Origin: VXPQ01 sp965116435 | Lineage (GTDB): Bacteria; Bacteroidota; Rhodothermia; Rhodothermales; VXPQ01 | DNA length: 64,000 nucleotides | Reading direction: 5' to 3' | Assembly: GCA_965116435.1 (NCBI GenBank) | Contig: OZ220686.1 | Span: forward strand, 682,001-746,000 | Part shown: in pieces, positions 55,182 to 62,201 of the stretch | Layout of the letters: each line of letters opens with the position of its first letter | Position numbering within the stretch: position 1 is the stretch's first letter | Position numbers and translations under genes: made by a program | Notes under the pieces: generated by a model | What the model saw: only the letters and a program-made list of their open reading frames with translations | What the model was told of the DNA's origin: nothing | Database searches by the model: none

Positions 55182-56591
55182 ATGACCGCACCAGGCGCCG
55201 AACATCAACCGCTTCGCATCGCTATCGTGGGCGCCGGCCCGGCCGCCTTCTATGCCGCCGATTATATAACGAAGCAAAAGGACCTGTATGCCGAAATCGA
55301 CATGTTCGACCGGCTGCCGACCCCGTTCGGCCTGGTTCGGGGCGGCGTGGCGCCCGATCATCAGAGCATCAAGAATGTGGTGCGGGTGTATCACAAGATC
55401 GCGCAACGCCCCGGATTCCGGTTTTTCGGCAATGTCTGTTTTGGCGCGGACGTAACGGTGGACGACCTGCGGCGGCATTACCACCAGATTTTCTACGCCA
55501 CGGGCGCGCAGACGGACCGCGCCCTCGGCATCCCCGGCGAAGACCTGCACGGCAGCCGGTCGGCCACCGAATTCGTGGCGTGGTACAACGGACACCCGGA
55601 CTACCGGCATCTGGAATTCGACCTGTCCGTCCGCTCGGCGGCAGTGATCGGCGTCGGCAATGTCGCCATTGACGTAGCGCGCATTCTGTGCCGCACCCCC
55701 GAAGAACTGGCCGCCACCGACATCGCGGATCATGCGCTCGAACGGCTGCGGGAAAGCCGGATTCGCGAGGTCCATATCCTCGGGCGGCGCGGGCCGGTGC
55801 AGGCGGCATTCACTCCTCCGGAAGCCAAGGAACTGGGCGTGCTCGAAGGGGCGGACGCCATCGTGCGCCCGGAAGAAGTCGCGCTGGACCCGCTGAGCGA
55901 GGACGTGCTGGCCTCTGCGGACCGTCGGGTGCGGCGGAATGTGGAAATCGTGCAGGGATTCGCCGAACGCAGCCCCCTGGGCAAACCGAAACGTCTGCAT
56001 ATACGCTTTCTCGTTTCGCCCACGGAGATCGTCGGAGACGACGCAGGCCGGGTATCCGCCCTGCGCATCGTGCACAACGAACTGCGCCAAACCGAGGACG
56101 GGGCGCTGCGCCCGCGGCCCACCGACCGGTTCGAAACGATTCCCGCCGGACTCATCTTCCGCTCCGTAGGGTATCGGGGCGTGCCGCTGCAAGACGTTCC
56201 CTTCGACGAAGCGCGGCATATTATTCCGAACGACCAGGGCCGCGTCATCGACCCGGCTACCGGCCAACCGATGCCCGGCGAATACGCGGGGGGATGGATA
56301 AAACGGGGGCCTTCCGGCGTCATCGGCACGAACAAGGCCGACTCCGTCGAAACCGCAACCTGCATGCTGGAAGATGTGCGGAACGGGACGTTGCTTCGCC
56401 CAGAAACGCCGACTGCCGAAGCGGCGGAACGCATGATTCGCAGCCGCTGCCCGGATTATTTCAGCTACGAAGACTGGATGCGCCTCGACGAACTGGAAAT
56501 CGCCCGGGGACAAAAGGCCGGACGACCCCGGATAAAATTCACGAGCGCGGAAACCATGCGCGCTGCGCTGAACGGGGCGGCAGCGGCGTAA
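55182..56591 (+). CDS. NADPH:ferredoxin/adrenodoxin-type oxidoreductase (FprA-like)
   Basis: A 469-aa flavoprotein moving electrons between NADPH and a ferredoxin. From the ATG at 55182 (MTAPGAEHQPLRIAIVGAGP) the FAD loop is IVGAGPAAFYAADYI; family blocks are DRLPTPFGLVRGGVAPDHQ, YATGAQTDRALGIPGED, the NADP loop AVIGVGNVAIDVARIL with HILGRRGPVQAAFTP, and the C-terminal GWIKRGPSGVIGTNKADS. This family is mitochondrial/actinobacterial/Rhodothermia-like, distinct from plant-type FNR. The partner ferredoxin is not in the window; ferredoxin-dependent use by the sulfite reductase is possible but unproven. Confidence 0.94.
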   Translation: MTAPGAEHQPLRIAIVGAGPAAFYAADYITKQKDLYAEIDMFDRLPTPFGLVRGGVAPDHQSIKNVVRVYHKIAQRPGFRFFGNVCFGADVTVDDLRRHYHQIFYATGAQTDRALGIPGEDLHGSRSATEFVAWYNGHPDYRHLEFDLSVRSAAVIGVGNVAIDVARILCRTPEELAATDIADHALERLRESRIREVHILGRRGPVQAAFTPPEAKELGVLEGADAIVRPEEVALDPLSEDVLASADRRVRRNVEIVQGFAERSPLGKPKRLHIRFLVSPTEIVGDDAGRVSALRIVHNELRQTEDGALRPRPTDRFETIPAGLIFRSVGYRGVPLQDVPFDEARHIIPNDQGRVIDPATGQPMPGEYAGGWIKRGPSGVIGTNKADSVETATCMLEDVRNGTLLRPETPTAEAAERMIRSRCPDYFSYEDWMRLDELEIARGQKAGRPRIKFTSAETMRAALNGAAAA

Positions 56592-56641
56592 CGCACCTCC
56601 CAGGCTCCAGGAGGTTGCGAGGGGCCCGCTGACGCGCGTCA

Positions 56642-56708
56642 TGTCTCATGTGATGCGGGACGCGCGCTCCTTGCTTCAGCATGCCTTGCTGGCGCACCCC
56701 TCGCAGTT
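56642..56708 (+). repeat. Possible degraded right part of the 253-bp element (copy K)
   Basis: CTCATGTGATGCGGGACG, TTGCTTCAGCATGCCTTGC and TGGCGCACCCCTCGCAG follow, in order and spacing, the right half of the element (CTCATTATGTGGGGC; CTGCTTCGTCATTCCTTGC; CAGCCCACTCCTCGATG in copy B). Termini are lost. It fills the gap between the reductase and the cytochrome gene. Confidence 0.4.
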
Positions 56709-56748
56709 TATGCGTTGCATGGGGCGGCGGAGACGTAATCAGCACATC

Positions 56749-59700
56749 CTATTGCCGCAGGAACTCGAGCAGGTCCGCCATCTCTTGCACGTCGATGTCT
56801 TCTTCGAGGCCCGGCGGCATGGGCGATTCGTCCAGCCGGCGCAACGTTTCGACGGCGGCGCGCAAGGTTACTTCCTCCCGACCCTCTTCCGTAACCAGCG
56901 TAACGGACGAGGGCGTCTCTGCCCGCAGAATGCCCGTGAGCGGGGCCGCTCCCCGGCGCTCCAGACGCCACAAGGCATAGCCGTCCGCAATGCTCCGCTC
57001 GGGAACCAGAATCGCTTCGAGCAGGGCCCGAGGCGGCCAATGGCGCACCGTGCCCAGGTCCGGGCCAAACAGAACGCCCGCGCCGCCGACCCCATGGCAC
57101 CGGGCGCAGGCAGAAAAATACACGCCCTGCCCTCGCCCGGCGTCGCCCGGCAGGTCCAGAGCGGCTTCGTAGGCCCGCAGCACGTCGGGGCGGGAGGCGT
57201 CCGAAGCCCGTAGCAACGCCCGAGCGCGTTCCTTCACGGGGCCGTCCGTATCCCGCATCAGGCGCACGCGGCGGTTCCAGCCAAGCGCCGAGCGGCTTAT
57301 ATCCCCCGCTTCCACGGCGTCCAGCAAGAGATGCATGCGTGCGTCGGATCGCAAGAGGGCGTTCAGGGCTTCGTGGCGGGCGCCCGCGGAAAGGCGGGGA
57401 TAGGCCAGCAGCAGAAACCGCGCGATCTCGTCTCCGTCGCCCCCATCGTCTCCCTGGTCTATGGACGCCCTGCCGAGGACGCGCACCGCCGCTTCCTGCA
57501 CCCCGGCCTCCGAAGCGGACCGGACGACAAGGTCGCGCAAGGCCGGAACGACCGCGCCGACATGGCCCAGCGCTGCGAACGCCAGCATATCGATGCGGCG
57601 CGCCGGAGGCTCCGTCCCGGAAGCGGCGATCTCGAGGGCCCGGGCAGGGTCGATGTCCGCATCCCGGACATGGCGAAGCAGCCTGAGCAACGCCTGCCGC
57701 ATATCCGGGTCCTCCTCTGCATAAAAGGCGTCCAGCAGGCGCCCGGCGTCGAGCCGCACCGCCTCCCCATGCCCCCGACGACCCAGCCCGTCCGCAAGCC
57801 CATGAATCAGGTCAGCGGCAAGGTCGGGCATACCGGAACGATCTGCATCCGCATCCGCCCCAGCCAAAGCGTCCGCCCCAACCAAAGCGTCCGCCCCGAC
57901 CAAAGCGTCCGCCCCGACCAAAGAGTCCGCCCCGACCAAAGCATCCGCCCCAACCGAAGCATCCGCCCCAGCCGAACCGTCCGGCGCATCCGGGACATTC
58001 GAATCATCCGGGAGATCCAGACCGTCCGGCGCATCCAGTGCGAACCGAACCATCTCCCGAATATCCTCTGCCGACCCCGAAACACCCGCCAACGCCGTGA
58101 GGCGGCGTAGGTATGCGCGCCCTTCTGCCCGATCGCCAAACGTCTGCATTGCCCGTGAAATTTCTGTGAAATCCGGAGTGGGATGGGCCGTAAGCGCCGC
58201 CATATGCACCCATGGATCCGCCAGGTCCCGCGCCAGCACGTGATTTCGGGCTGCCGCCGCCCGGTCCGAGTCCAGCCCGCCCAGCGTCAGCAACACCTGA
58301 AAACGCACCTTGGGGTCCGGGTCGTCCGTCAGCGCCAGCAACTCGTTCTCGAAACGCGCCGCACCCTGCGCCGCATCCTCCGCCTCACCCTGCATTTCCG
58401 TAAGCCGAACTGCCTGGGCGCGCACGCCGGGGTGCGCATCCGACAACGCCGTACGCAGCACATCCGCCTCCAGCAATCCCATGCCGTGCAGTGTCCAGAG
58501 GGCATGCAGGCGGGCCAGCGGACGGTCGTCTTCCCGGGCCATGCGGGCAAGGAGCGGCCCGACCTCCGGCGCCTGCCTGTCCACCAGGAGCCGCTGGGCG
58601 TGCATGCGCCGCCACCTGTTTGCATCCCCCAGCACATCCGCCAGCGCCTGCGCGGACAGGCGGCCCATATCCACGGCGTCCAGCCAGTCCGCCGGAGGCG
58701 CCCCCTCTGCGCTAATGCGGTAAATGCGCCCTCGGTCGTTGCCGTCGTACAAATGCCCGGACGCCATGGCCTCCTCGTCCATCCACTCGGGATGCTCCAC
58801 GATCTTGCGATAATAATCCACCACATACAACGCGCCGTCCGGCCCCACATACGTATTCACCGGACGAAACCAGCTGTCCGTAGACGCCAGAAATTCTTTC
58901 CCTTCGTACAGGCGGCGGGCCGCGAAGGTCGCCCCGGCGTCCTCCACCCGATGCGCATGCACCAGATTATGCACAGATTCGGTCACGAACGCCACCCGGT
59001 CGAAGGGTTCGGGAAACGCGCCGCCCGCATAGTACGTCGGCCCGGCCGCCGAGGTGAACACGCCGCGGTCCGTAAGCAACTGATGCTCCGGGTCGATCGT
59101 GACGGGAAAGACGTCCGCCGGATTGCCGTACCCGGACGTATACGCCACGGCCTCGCGCACCGGAAGTCCGGGGTTTCTGCGCAAATACCGGGCGGCAAGG
59201 ACTTCATGGTACTGATGCCGTGCGTTGCTCACCAGAAAATGCCGGCCCCAGGGATCGAACGCATGGCCGAACTGCGAAGCCCCGGACAGTTCCTCCAGCG
59301 CGCCCGTATCCGGGCGAAACCGCACGTTGCGCCCGCTGGCGTTGCGGCCAAGCACAGGGCCTTCCGGGCGCCCGGGGAAATGCACGGCGCCGCCGAAATC
59401 CCCGAACTGTTCGGCATGCGCTTCGGTGTAGATCGGCCCGTTATTGGCCAGATAAATCCCGTTGTCGAGGCCGTACAGCGGATTGTTGAAATTGTGCTGG
59501 GGATTCGACAAGGCAAAGCCCGTCAGCACGACCTCCCGGATATCCGCTACGCCGTCCCCGTCGCTGTCTTCGAGGTAGAGCACGTCGGGCGCGTCGGTAA
59601 CCAGCACGCCCGCCTTCCAGCGCATAATGCCGGTGGGCAACGTAAGCCCCTCGGCGAACGCCACGCGCGTATCGGGGTACGCATCGCCATCCGTATCCAC

Positions 59701-60036
59701 GAGCCGCACCACGCGGCCCGTGCCGCCCGTGTCAAGCGGGTAGCCCGGCATTTCCACGACGTACAACCGCCCGGCCTCGTCCACCGTCATATCCACCGGA
59801 TCGGCGACGAGCGGCTCCGCGGCGAAGGTTTCGATGCGAAAACCCTCAGCTATTTCGAGCGTGGCGAGCGCCTCGGCGGGTTCGTACGGCGGGCCTTCGG
59901 CGGCGACAACCGGTTCGGCGCCCGGCGTATGGACCGGTTCGGCGATCCAGCCATGCGCCAGGATCGCAAGCGCCGCCAAAGGCGCTGCGAAACAAGCAAT
60001 CAGGAACGCCCCCCGGCTCCGAACGACAGCAACCAT
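56749..60036 (-). CDS. PVC-type membrane-bound dehydrogenase with HEAT repeats and C-terminal cytochrome c
   Basis: A 1095-aa exported protein. After an N-terminal signal anchor (AFLIACFAAPLAALAILAHG) comes a six-bladed propeller of the PVC dehydrogenase type (IAEGFRIETFAAEPLVADPVD; LYVVEMPGYPLD; QHNFNNPLYGLDNGIY; DGALYVVDYYRKIVEHPEWM), then HEAT-like repeats (about 460-930), then a cytochrome c domain with the heme motif CARCHG (about 976). Between HEAT units sits a low-complexity run of seven GADALV-like hexapeptides (about 689-731). Such proteins are thought to oxidise sugars or alcohols in the periplasm and pass electrons to the chain. A Gfo/Idh/MocA gene lies directly upstream. Confidence 0.92.
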   Translation of the reverse strand: MVAVVRSRGAFLIACFAAPLAALAILAHGWIAEPVHTPGAEPVVAAEGPPYEPAEALATLEIAEGFRIETFAAEPLVADPVDMTVDEAGRLYVVEMPGYPLDTGGTGRVVRLVDTDGDAYPDTRVAFAEGLTLPTGIMRWKAGVLVTDAPDVLYLEDSDGDGVADIREVVLTGFALSNPQHNFNNPLYGLDNGIYLANNGPIYTEAHAEQFGDFGGAVHFPGRPEGPVLGRNASGRNVRFRPDTGALEELSGASQFGHAFDPWGRHFLVSNARHQYHEVLAARYLRRNPGLPVREAVAYTSGYGNPADVFPVTIDPEHQLLTDRGVFTSAAGPTYYAGGAFPEPFDRVAFVTESVHNLVHAHRVEDAGATFAARRLYEGKEFLASTDSWFRPVNTYVGPDGALYVVDYYRKIVEHPEWMDEEAMASGHLYDGNDRGRIYRISAEGAPPADWLDAVDMGRLSAQALADVLGDANRWRRMHAQRLLVDRQAPEVGPLLARMAREDDRPLARLHALWTLHGMGLLEADVLRTALSDAHPGVRAQAVRLTEMQGEAEDAAQGAARFENELLALTDDPDPKVRFQVLLTLGGLDSDRAAAARNHVLARDLADPWVHMAALTAHPTPDFTEISRAMQTFGDRAEGRAYLRRLTALAGVSGSAEDIREMVRFALDAPDGLDLPDDSNVPDAPDGSAGADASVGADALVGADSLVGADALVGADALVGADALAGADADADRSGMPDLAADLIHGLADGLGRRGHGEAVRLDAGRLLDAFYAEEDPDMRQALLRLLRHVRDADIDPARALEIAASGTEPPARRIDMLAFAALGHVGAVVPALRDLVVRSASEAGVQEAAVRVLGRASIDQGDDGGDGDEIARFLLLAYPRLSAGARHEALNALLRSDARMHLLLDAVEAGDISRSALGWNRRVRLMRDTDGPVKERARALLRASDASRPDVLRAYEAALDLPGDAGRGQGVYFSACARCHGVGGAGVLFGPDLGTVRHWPPRALLEAILVPERSIADGYALWRLERRGAAPLTGILRAETPSSVTLVTEEGREEVTLRAAVETLRRLDESPMPPGLEEDIDVQEMADLLEFLRQ
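57843..57973 (+). repeat. 18-bp minisatellite inside the cytochrome gene
   Basis: Seven imperfect 18-bp units of the form GCGTCCGCCCCGACCAAA encode GADALV-type hexapeptides on the minus strand. The unit length keeps the frame. The tract interrupts the HEAT-repeat region. Confidence 0.85.
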
Positions 60037-60101
60037 CGGCTACAGGATTATCTTCTCCGGATGCGCTGAGTACGCTACGCAGGCTTCGACCCAGGCGCGC
60101 G

Positions 60102-61436
60102 CTACAGCGCCCAGCCTTCGCGGTACGGACGATGCAGATACTGCTCGGCCTCCGGGGCGTTGGGGATGGTCATCGTTTCCGCGTCGTACCGGATCAACGC
60201 ATTGGCCTGCAAGGCCACGACGCCCAGCAACATCACCTCGGTGAGCGGTACGGCGTAGGAAAACGGACAGGTGGGCTCCGCAAGGCCCTTGCAGGCGTTC
60301 ACCCAGTTCATTTCGTGGCTTTCCTCGATCCGGGGAAGCGTTTGCGGAATATCCGCGTATTCTTCCGCAAGGGTTTCCGGGTACAGGCGCGGATTATGTC
60401 CGTACGTATCGTACAGCAACGCGCCCCGGTCCCCCACCAGCAGTCCGCCGCCGCCCGGAATCAGCGTGACGTCGTCGGGCAGCACGGCGGGCCGCGGCGC
60501 GATCAGTCCCCCGTCGTACCACATCATCCGGACAGGCTGGCCGTCCGGGCGGGTAAATTCGTATTGCGTCATCTGCGTCTGCGGCCATGCGGTATGGTCC
60601 GAGCGATCGAACGGGCTGGAACTGGTCCAGACCGACTCGGGGTACGCAAGGTCCAGGGCCCAATAGGCATGGTCGATCAGGTGCGCGCCCATATCCCCCA
60701 GTGCGCTCGTGCCCCAATCGACCCAACCGCGCCATGTGAACGGCGCGTACGAATCGTGGTAGGGCACGTCGGGGGCAGGGCCCAGCCATACGTCCCAGTC
60801 CATATCTTCCGGCGGCGTCATGCTTTCCTGCGGGATGGGTACGCCTTGCGGCCAGATCGGACGATTGGTCCAGATGTGCGCCTCCTGAACGCTCCCGATC
60901 GCGCCGGCGCGCACCCATTCGATCAGGCGGCGCCCATCGTCGTGGGAATGCCCCTGATTGCCCATCTGCGTAACCACGCCGGTTTGCTCGGCCAGCTCCA
61001 GCAAGCGCCGCGCCTCCCGGATCGTCCGGGTAAGCGGCTTCTGCACATACACATGTTTGCCGAGTTGCATGGCCATGCTCGCCGCCGTCGCATGCGTATG
61101 ATCCGGCGTCGCTACGATCACTGCATCGATGTCGTCCGCGCGCTCGTCGAACATGCGCCGGAAATCCTTGTATTTGGCCGCCTTCGAAAATTTCTCGAAG
61201 GACCCCGACGCCCGGCTCCAGTCGGGATCCGCCAGCGCCACGATATTCTCCGAGGCTACGTTCCCCAGGTTCTGGTTGGCGATGCCGCCCGCGCCTATGC
61301 CGGCGATATTCAGCAGGTCGCTGGGCGCACGATACCCCGGGCCGCCCAGCACATGGCGCGGCGCGATGGTTACGCCTGCCGCCGCAATCGAGGCATTGCG
61401 CAGAAAGGCGCGACGAGAATATTTTTCCATGGTCAT
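60102..61436 (-). CDS. Tat-exported Gfo/Idh/MocA family oxidoreductase
   Basis: A 444-aa protein with a twin-arginine signal (YSRRAFLRNASIAAAGVTIAP); start at 61436 or at the second ATG, 61430. The Rossmann fold reads LNIAGIGAGGIANQNLGN, the catalytic-dyad region is GKHVYVQKPLTRTIREA, and the C-terminal domain has GDMGAHLIDHAYWAL and HEMNWVNACKG. In this exported subgroup NAD(P) is usually tightly bound and the enzymes act on glycosides or keto-sugars. It is followed, 65 bp on, by the PVC-type cytochrome protein, a common pairing that suggests a shared periplasmic sugar oxidation route. Confidence 0.92.
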   Translation of the reverse strand: MTMEKYSRRAFLRNASIAAAGVTIAPRHVLGGPGYRAPSDLLNIAGIGAGGIANQNLGNVASENIVALADPDWSRASGSFEKFSKAAKYKDFRRMFDERADDIDAVIVATPDHTHATAASMAMQLGKHVYVQKPLTRTIREARRLLELAEQTGVVTQMGNQGHSHDDGRRLIEWVRAGAIGSVQEAHIWTNRPIWPQGVPIPQESMTPPEDMDWDVWLGPAPDVPYHDSYAPFTWRGWVDWGTSALGDMGAHLIDHAYWALDLAYPESVWTSSSPFDRSDHTAWPQTQMTQYEFTRPDGQPVRMMWYDGGLIAPRPAVLPDDVTLIPGGGGLLVGDRGALLYDTYGHNPRLYPETLAEEYADIPQTLPRIEESHEMNWVNACKGLAEPTCPFSYAVPLTEVMLLGVVALQANALIRYDAETMTIPNAPEAEQYLHRPYREGWAL

Positions 61437-61474
61437 AACTGTTTTGCGAAGTGCGTTGTCGAAAACCTTGGGAG

Positions 61475-61507
61475 GCGCTGATCGAAGCGGGCTTGATCAG
61501 CGCATCT
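61475..61507 (-). repeat. Solo hairpin tip of the 253-bp element (copy J)
   Basis: GCGCTGATC and GATCAGCGC are perfect 9-bp arms around GAAGCGGGCTT; the minus strand reads AGATGCGCTGATCAAGCCC. It lies 39 bp upstream of the Gfo/Idh/MocA start. Confidence 0.7.
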
Positions 61508-61909
61508 TATTGATCCCGGCTTCCCTGGATCCCGGAAAGACGCCCGGCGCGCCGGATAGCCCGCGCAACAAACCAGCGCGGGACGCGCCCGATGTCGTCG
61601 GGCGGACCCTGAATCCCGGCCCGGTGGAATAAACGTAAGAAATGGAACGCTCCAATGCATGAAGTTGCCGGCTTTTTTGCGAATAAACGAAGAAGATTGG
61701 GCCAGTAACTCCTTAAATAACCGCAGCAAGCGCAGGAAGCGCGAAAAAATGTGTTGTTTTACGGAGCGCTATGGCGTACCATACATCCCCATTGCCTGAA
61801 ACGGGTTCGCTATATCCCTTGCGGCTTGCCCGCGCCCGCCGAAATCATGCATGCCCTTACGCTGTACGCCGCCACGGCGCACAAAACGCGCGAACCGCGC
61901 GCAGTACCC

Positions 61910-62062
61910 ATGACAATCCGCTCCATGCGTCGGCCCGGTCCCTCCTCGTTGCCCTCAGGCGACAGGTGCATGTGCAAATGTACGTGCATGTGTATGTGCA
62001 TGTGCGATGCAACCCGCTCAACGCTACCTTCAGGCAAGGTCACGAACGCAAGGACGCCGTAA
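61910..62062 (+). CDS. Candidate Cys/Met-rich leader peptide of the sulfite reductase gene
   Basis: A 50-codon ORF (an internal ATG at 61925 would give 45). Residues 20-32 read CMCKCTCMCMCMC: seven Cys alternate with four Met, one Lys and one Thr. Both repeated amino acids are end products of sulfate assimilation. The ORF ends at TAA 62060-62062, 32 bp before a strong terminator, and sulfite reductase follows. This is the architecture of an attenuator leader: low charged tRNA-Cys would stall the ribosome in the run. The DNA is also an imperfect GTGCAT tract, so a chance microsatellite cannot be excluded. Similarity to no known protein is expected for a leader. Confidence 0.55.
   Translation: MTIRSMRRPGPSSLPSGDRCMCKCTCMCMCMCDATRSTLPSGKVTNARTP
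62012..62020 (+). promoter_or_regulatory. Leader segment complementary to the 3' arm of the terminator
   Basis: ACCCGCTCA is an exact complement of the terminator 3' arm TGAGCGGGT (62115-62123), better than the terminator's own 5' arm, which has a G-U pair at this place. It begins six bases after the last Cys codon, where a stalled ribosome would cover it. It may take part in alternative folding. Confidence 0.4.
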
Positions 62063-62094
62063 CGCCCGGCTGTCAATCCACACGCGAAACACGG

Positions 62095-62128
62095 ACCCGT
62101 TCATCTCCTGGAGGTGAGCGGGTTTTTT
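62095..62128 (+). terminator. Intrinsic terminator/attenuator hairpin before sulfite reductase
   Basis: ACCCGTTCA (62095-62103) pairs with TGAGCGGGT (62115-62123); the stem continues inward through T-G and CTC/GAG, leaving a CTG loop, so 13 pairs with two G-U. TTTTT follows. It points toward the sulfite reductase gene, and no annotated gene ends upstream on this strand apart from the leader ORF. Confidence 0.8.
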
Positions 62129-62201
62129 AGTTTCTGCGCACGGCGTCCAACGTCCAGCAAGCACGCCTCCATCTCTCATTCCCTTATCCATTGCCCCCAA
62201 C

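Larger units (their letters stand above)
61437..62201. other. 765-bp divergent region upstream of sulfite reductase
   Basis: From left to right: element tip copy J (61475-61507), about 400 bp without visible features, the Cys/Met leader ORF (61910-62062), a terminator hairpin (62095-62128) and 73 bp before the sulfite reductase ATG. I could not locate a convincing promoter by eye. Confidence 0.7.

Noticed and set aside
58183..60069. 628-codon plus-strand frame opposite the cytochrome/HEAT gene
   Set aside because: Composition typical of a shadow frame; the minus-strand gene has clear propeller and CxxCH motifs.
61771..62130. 119-codon plus-strand ORF with VHVQMYVHVYVHV in another frame of the leader region
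   Set aside because: It runs into the terminator hairpin and its Val/His alternation is the frame-shifted reading of the same GTGCAT tract; the Cys/Met frame fits the downstream gene better.
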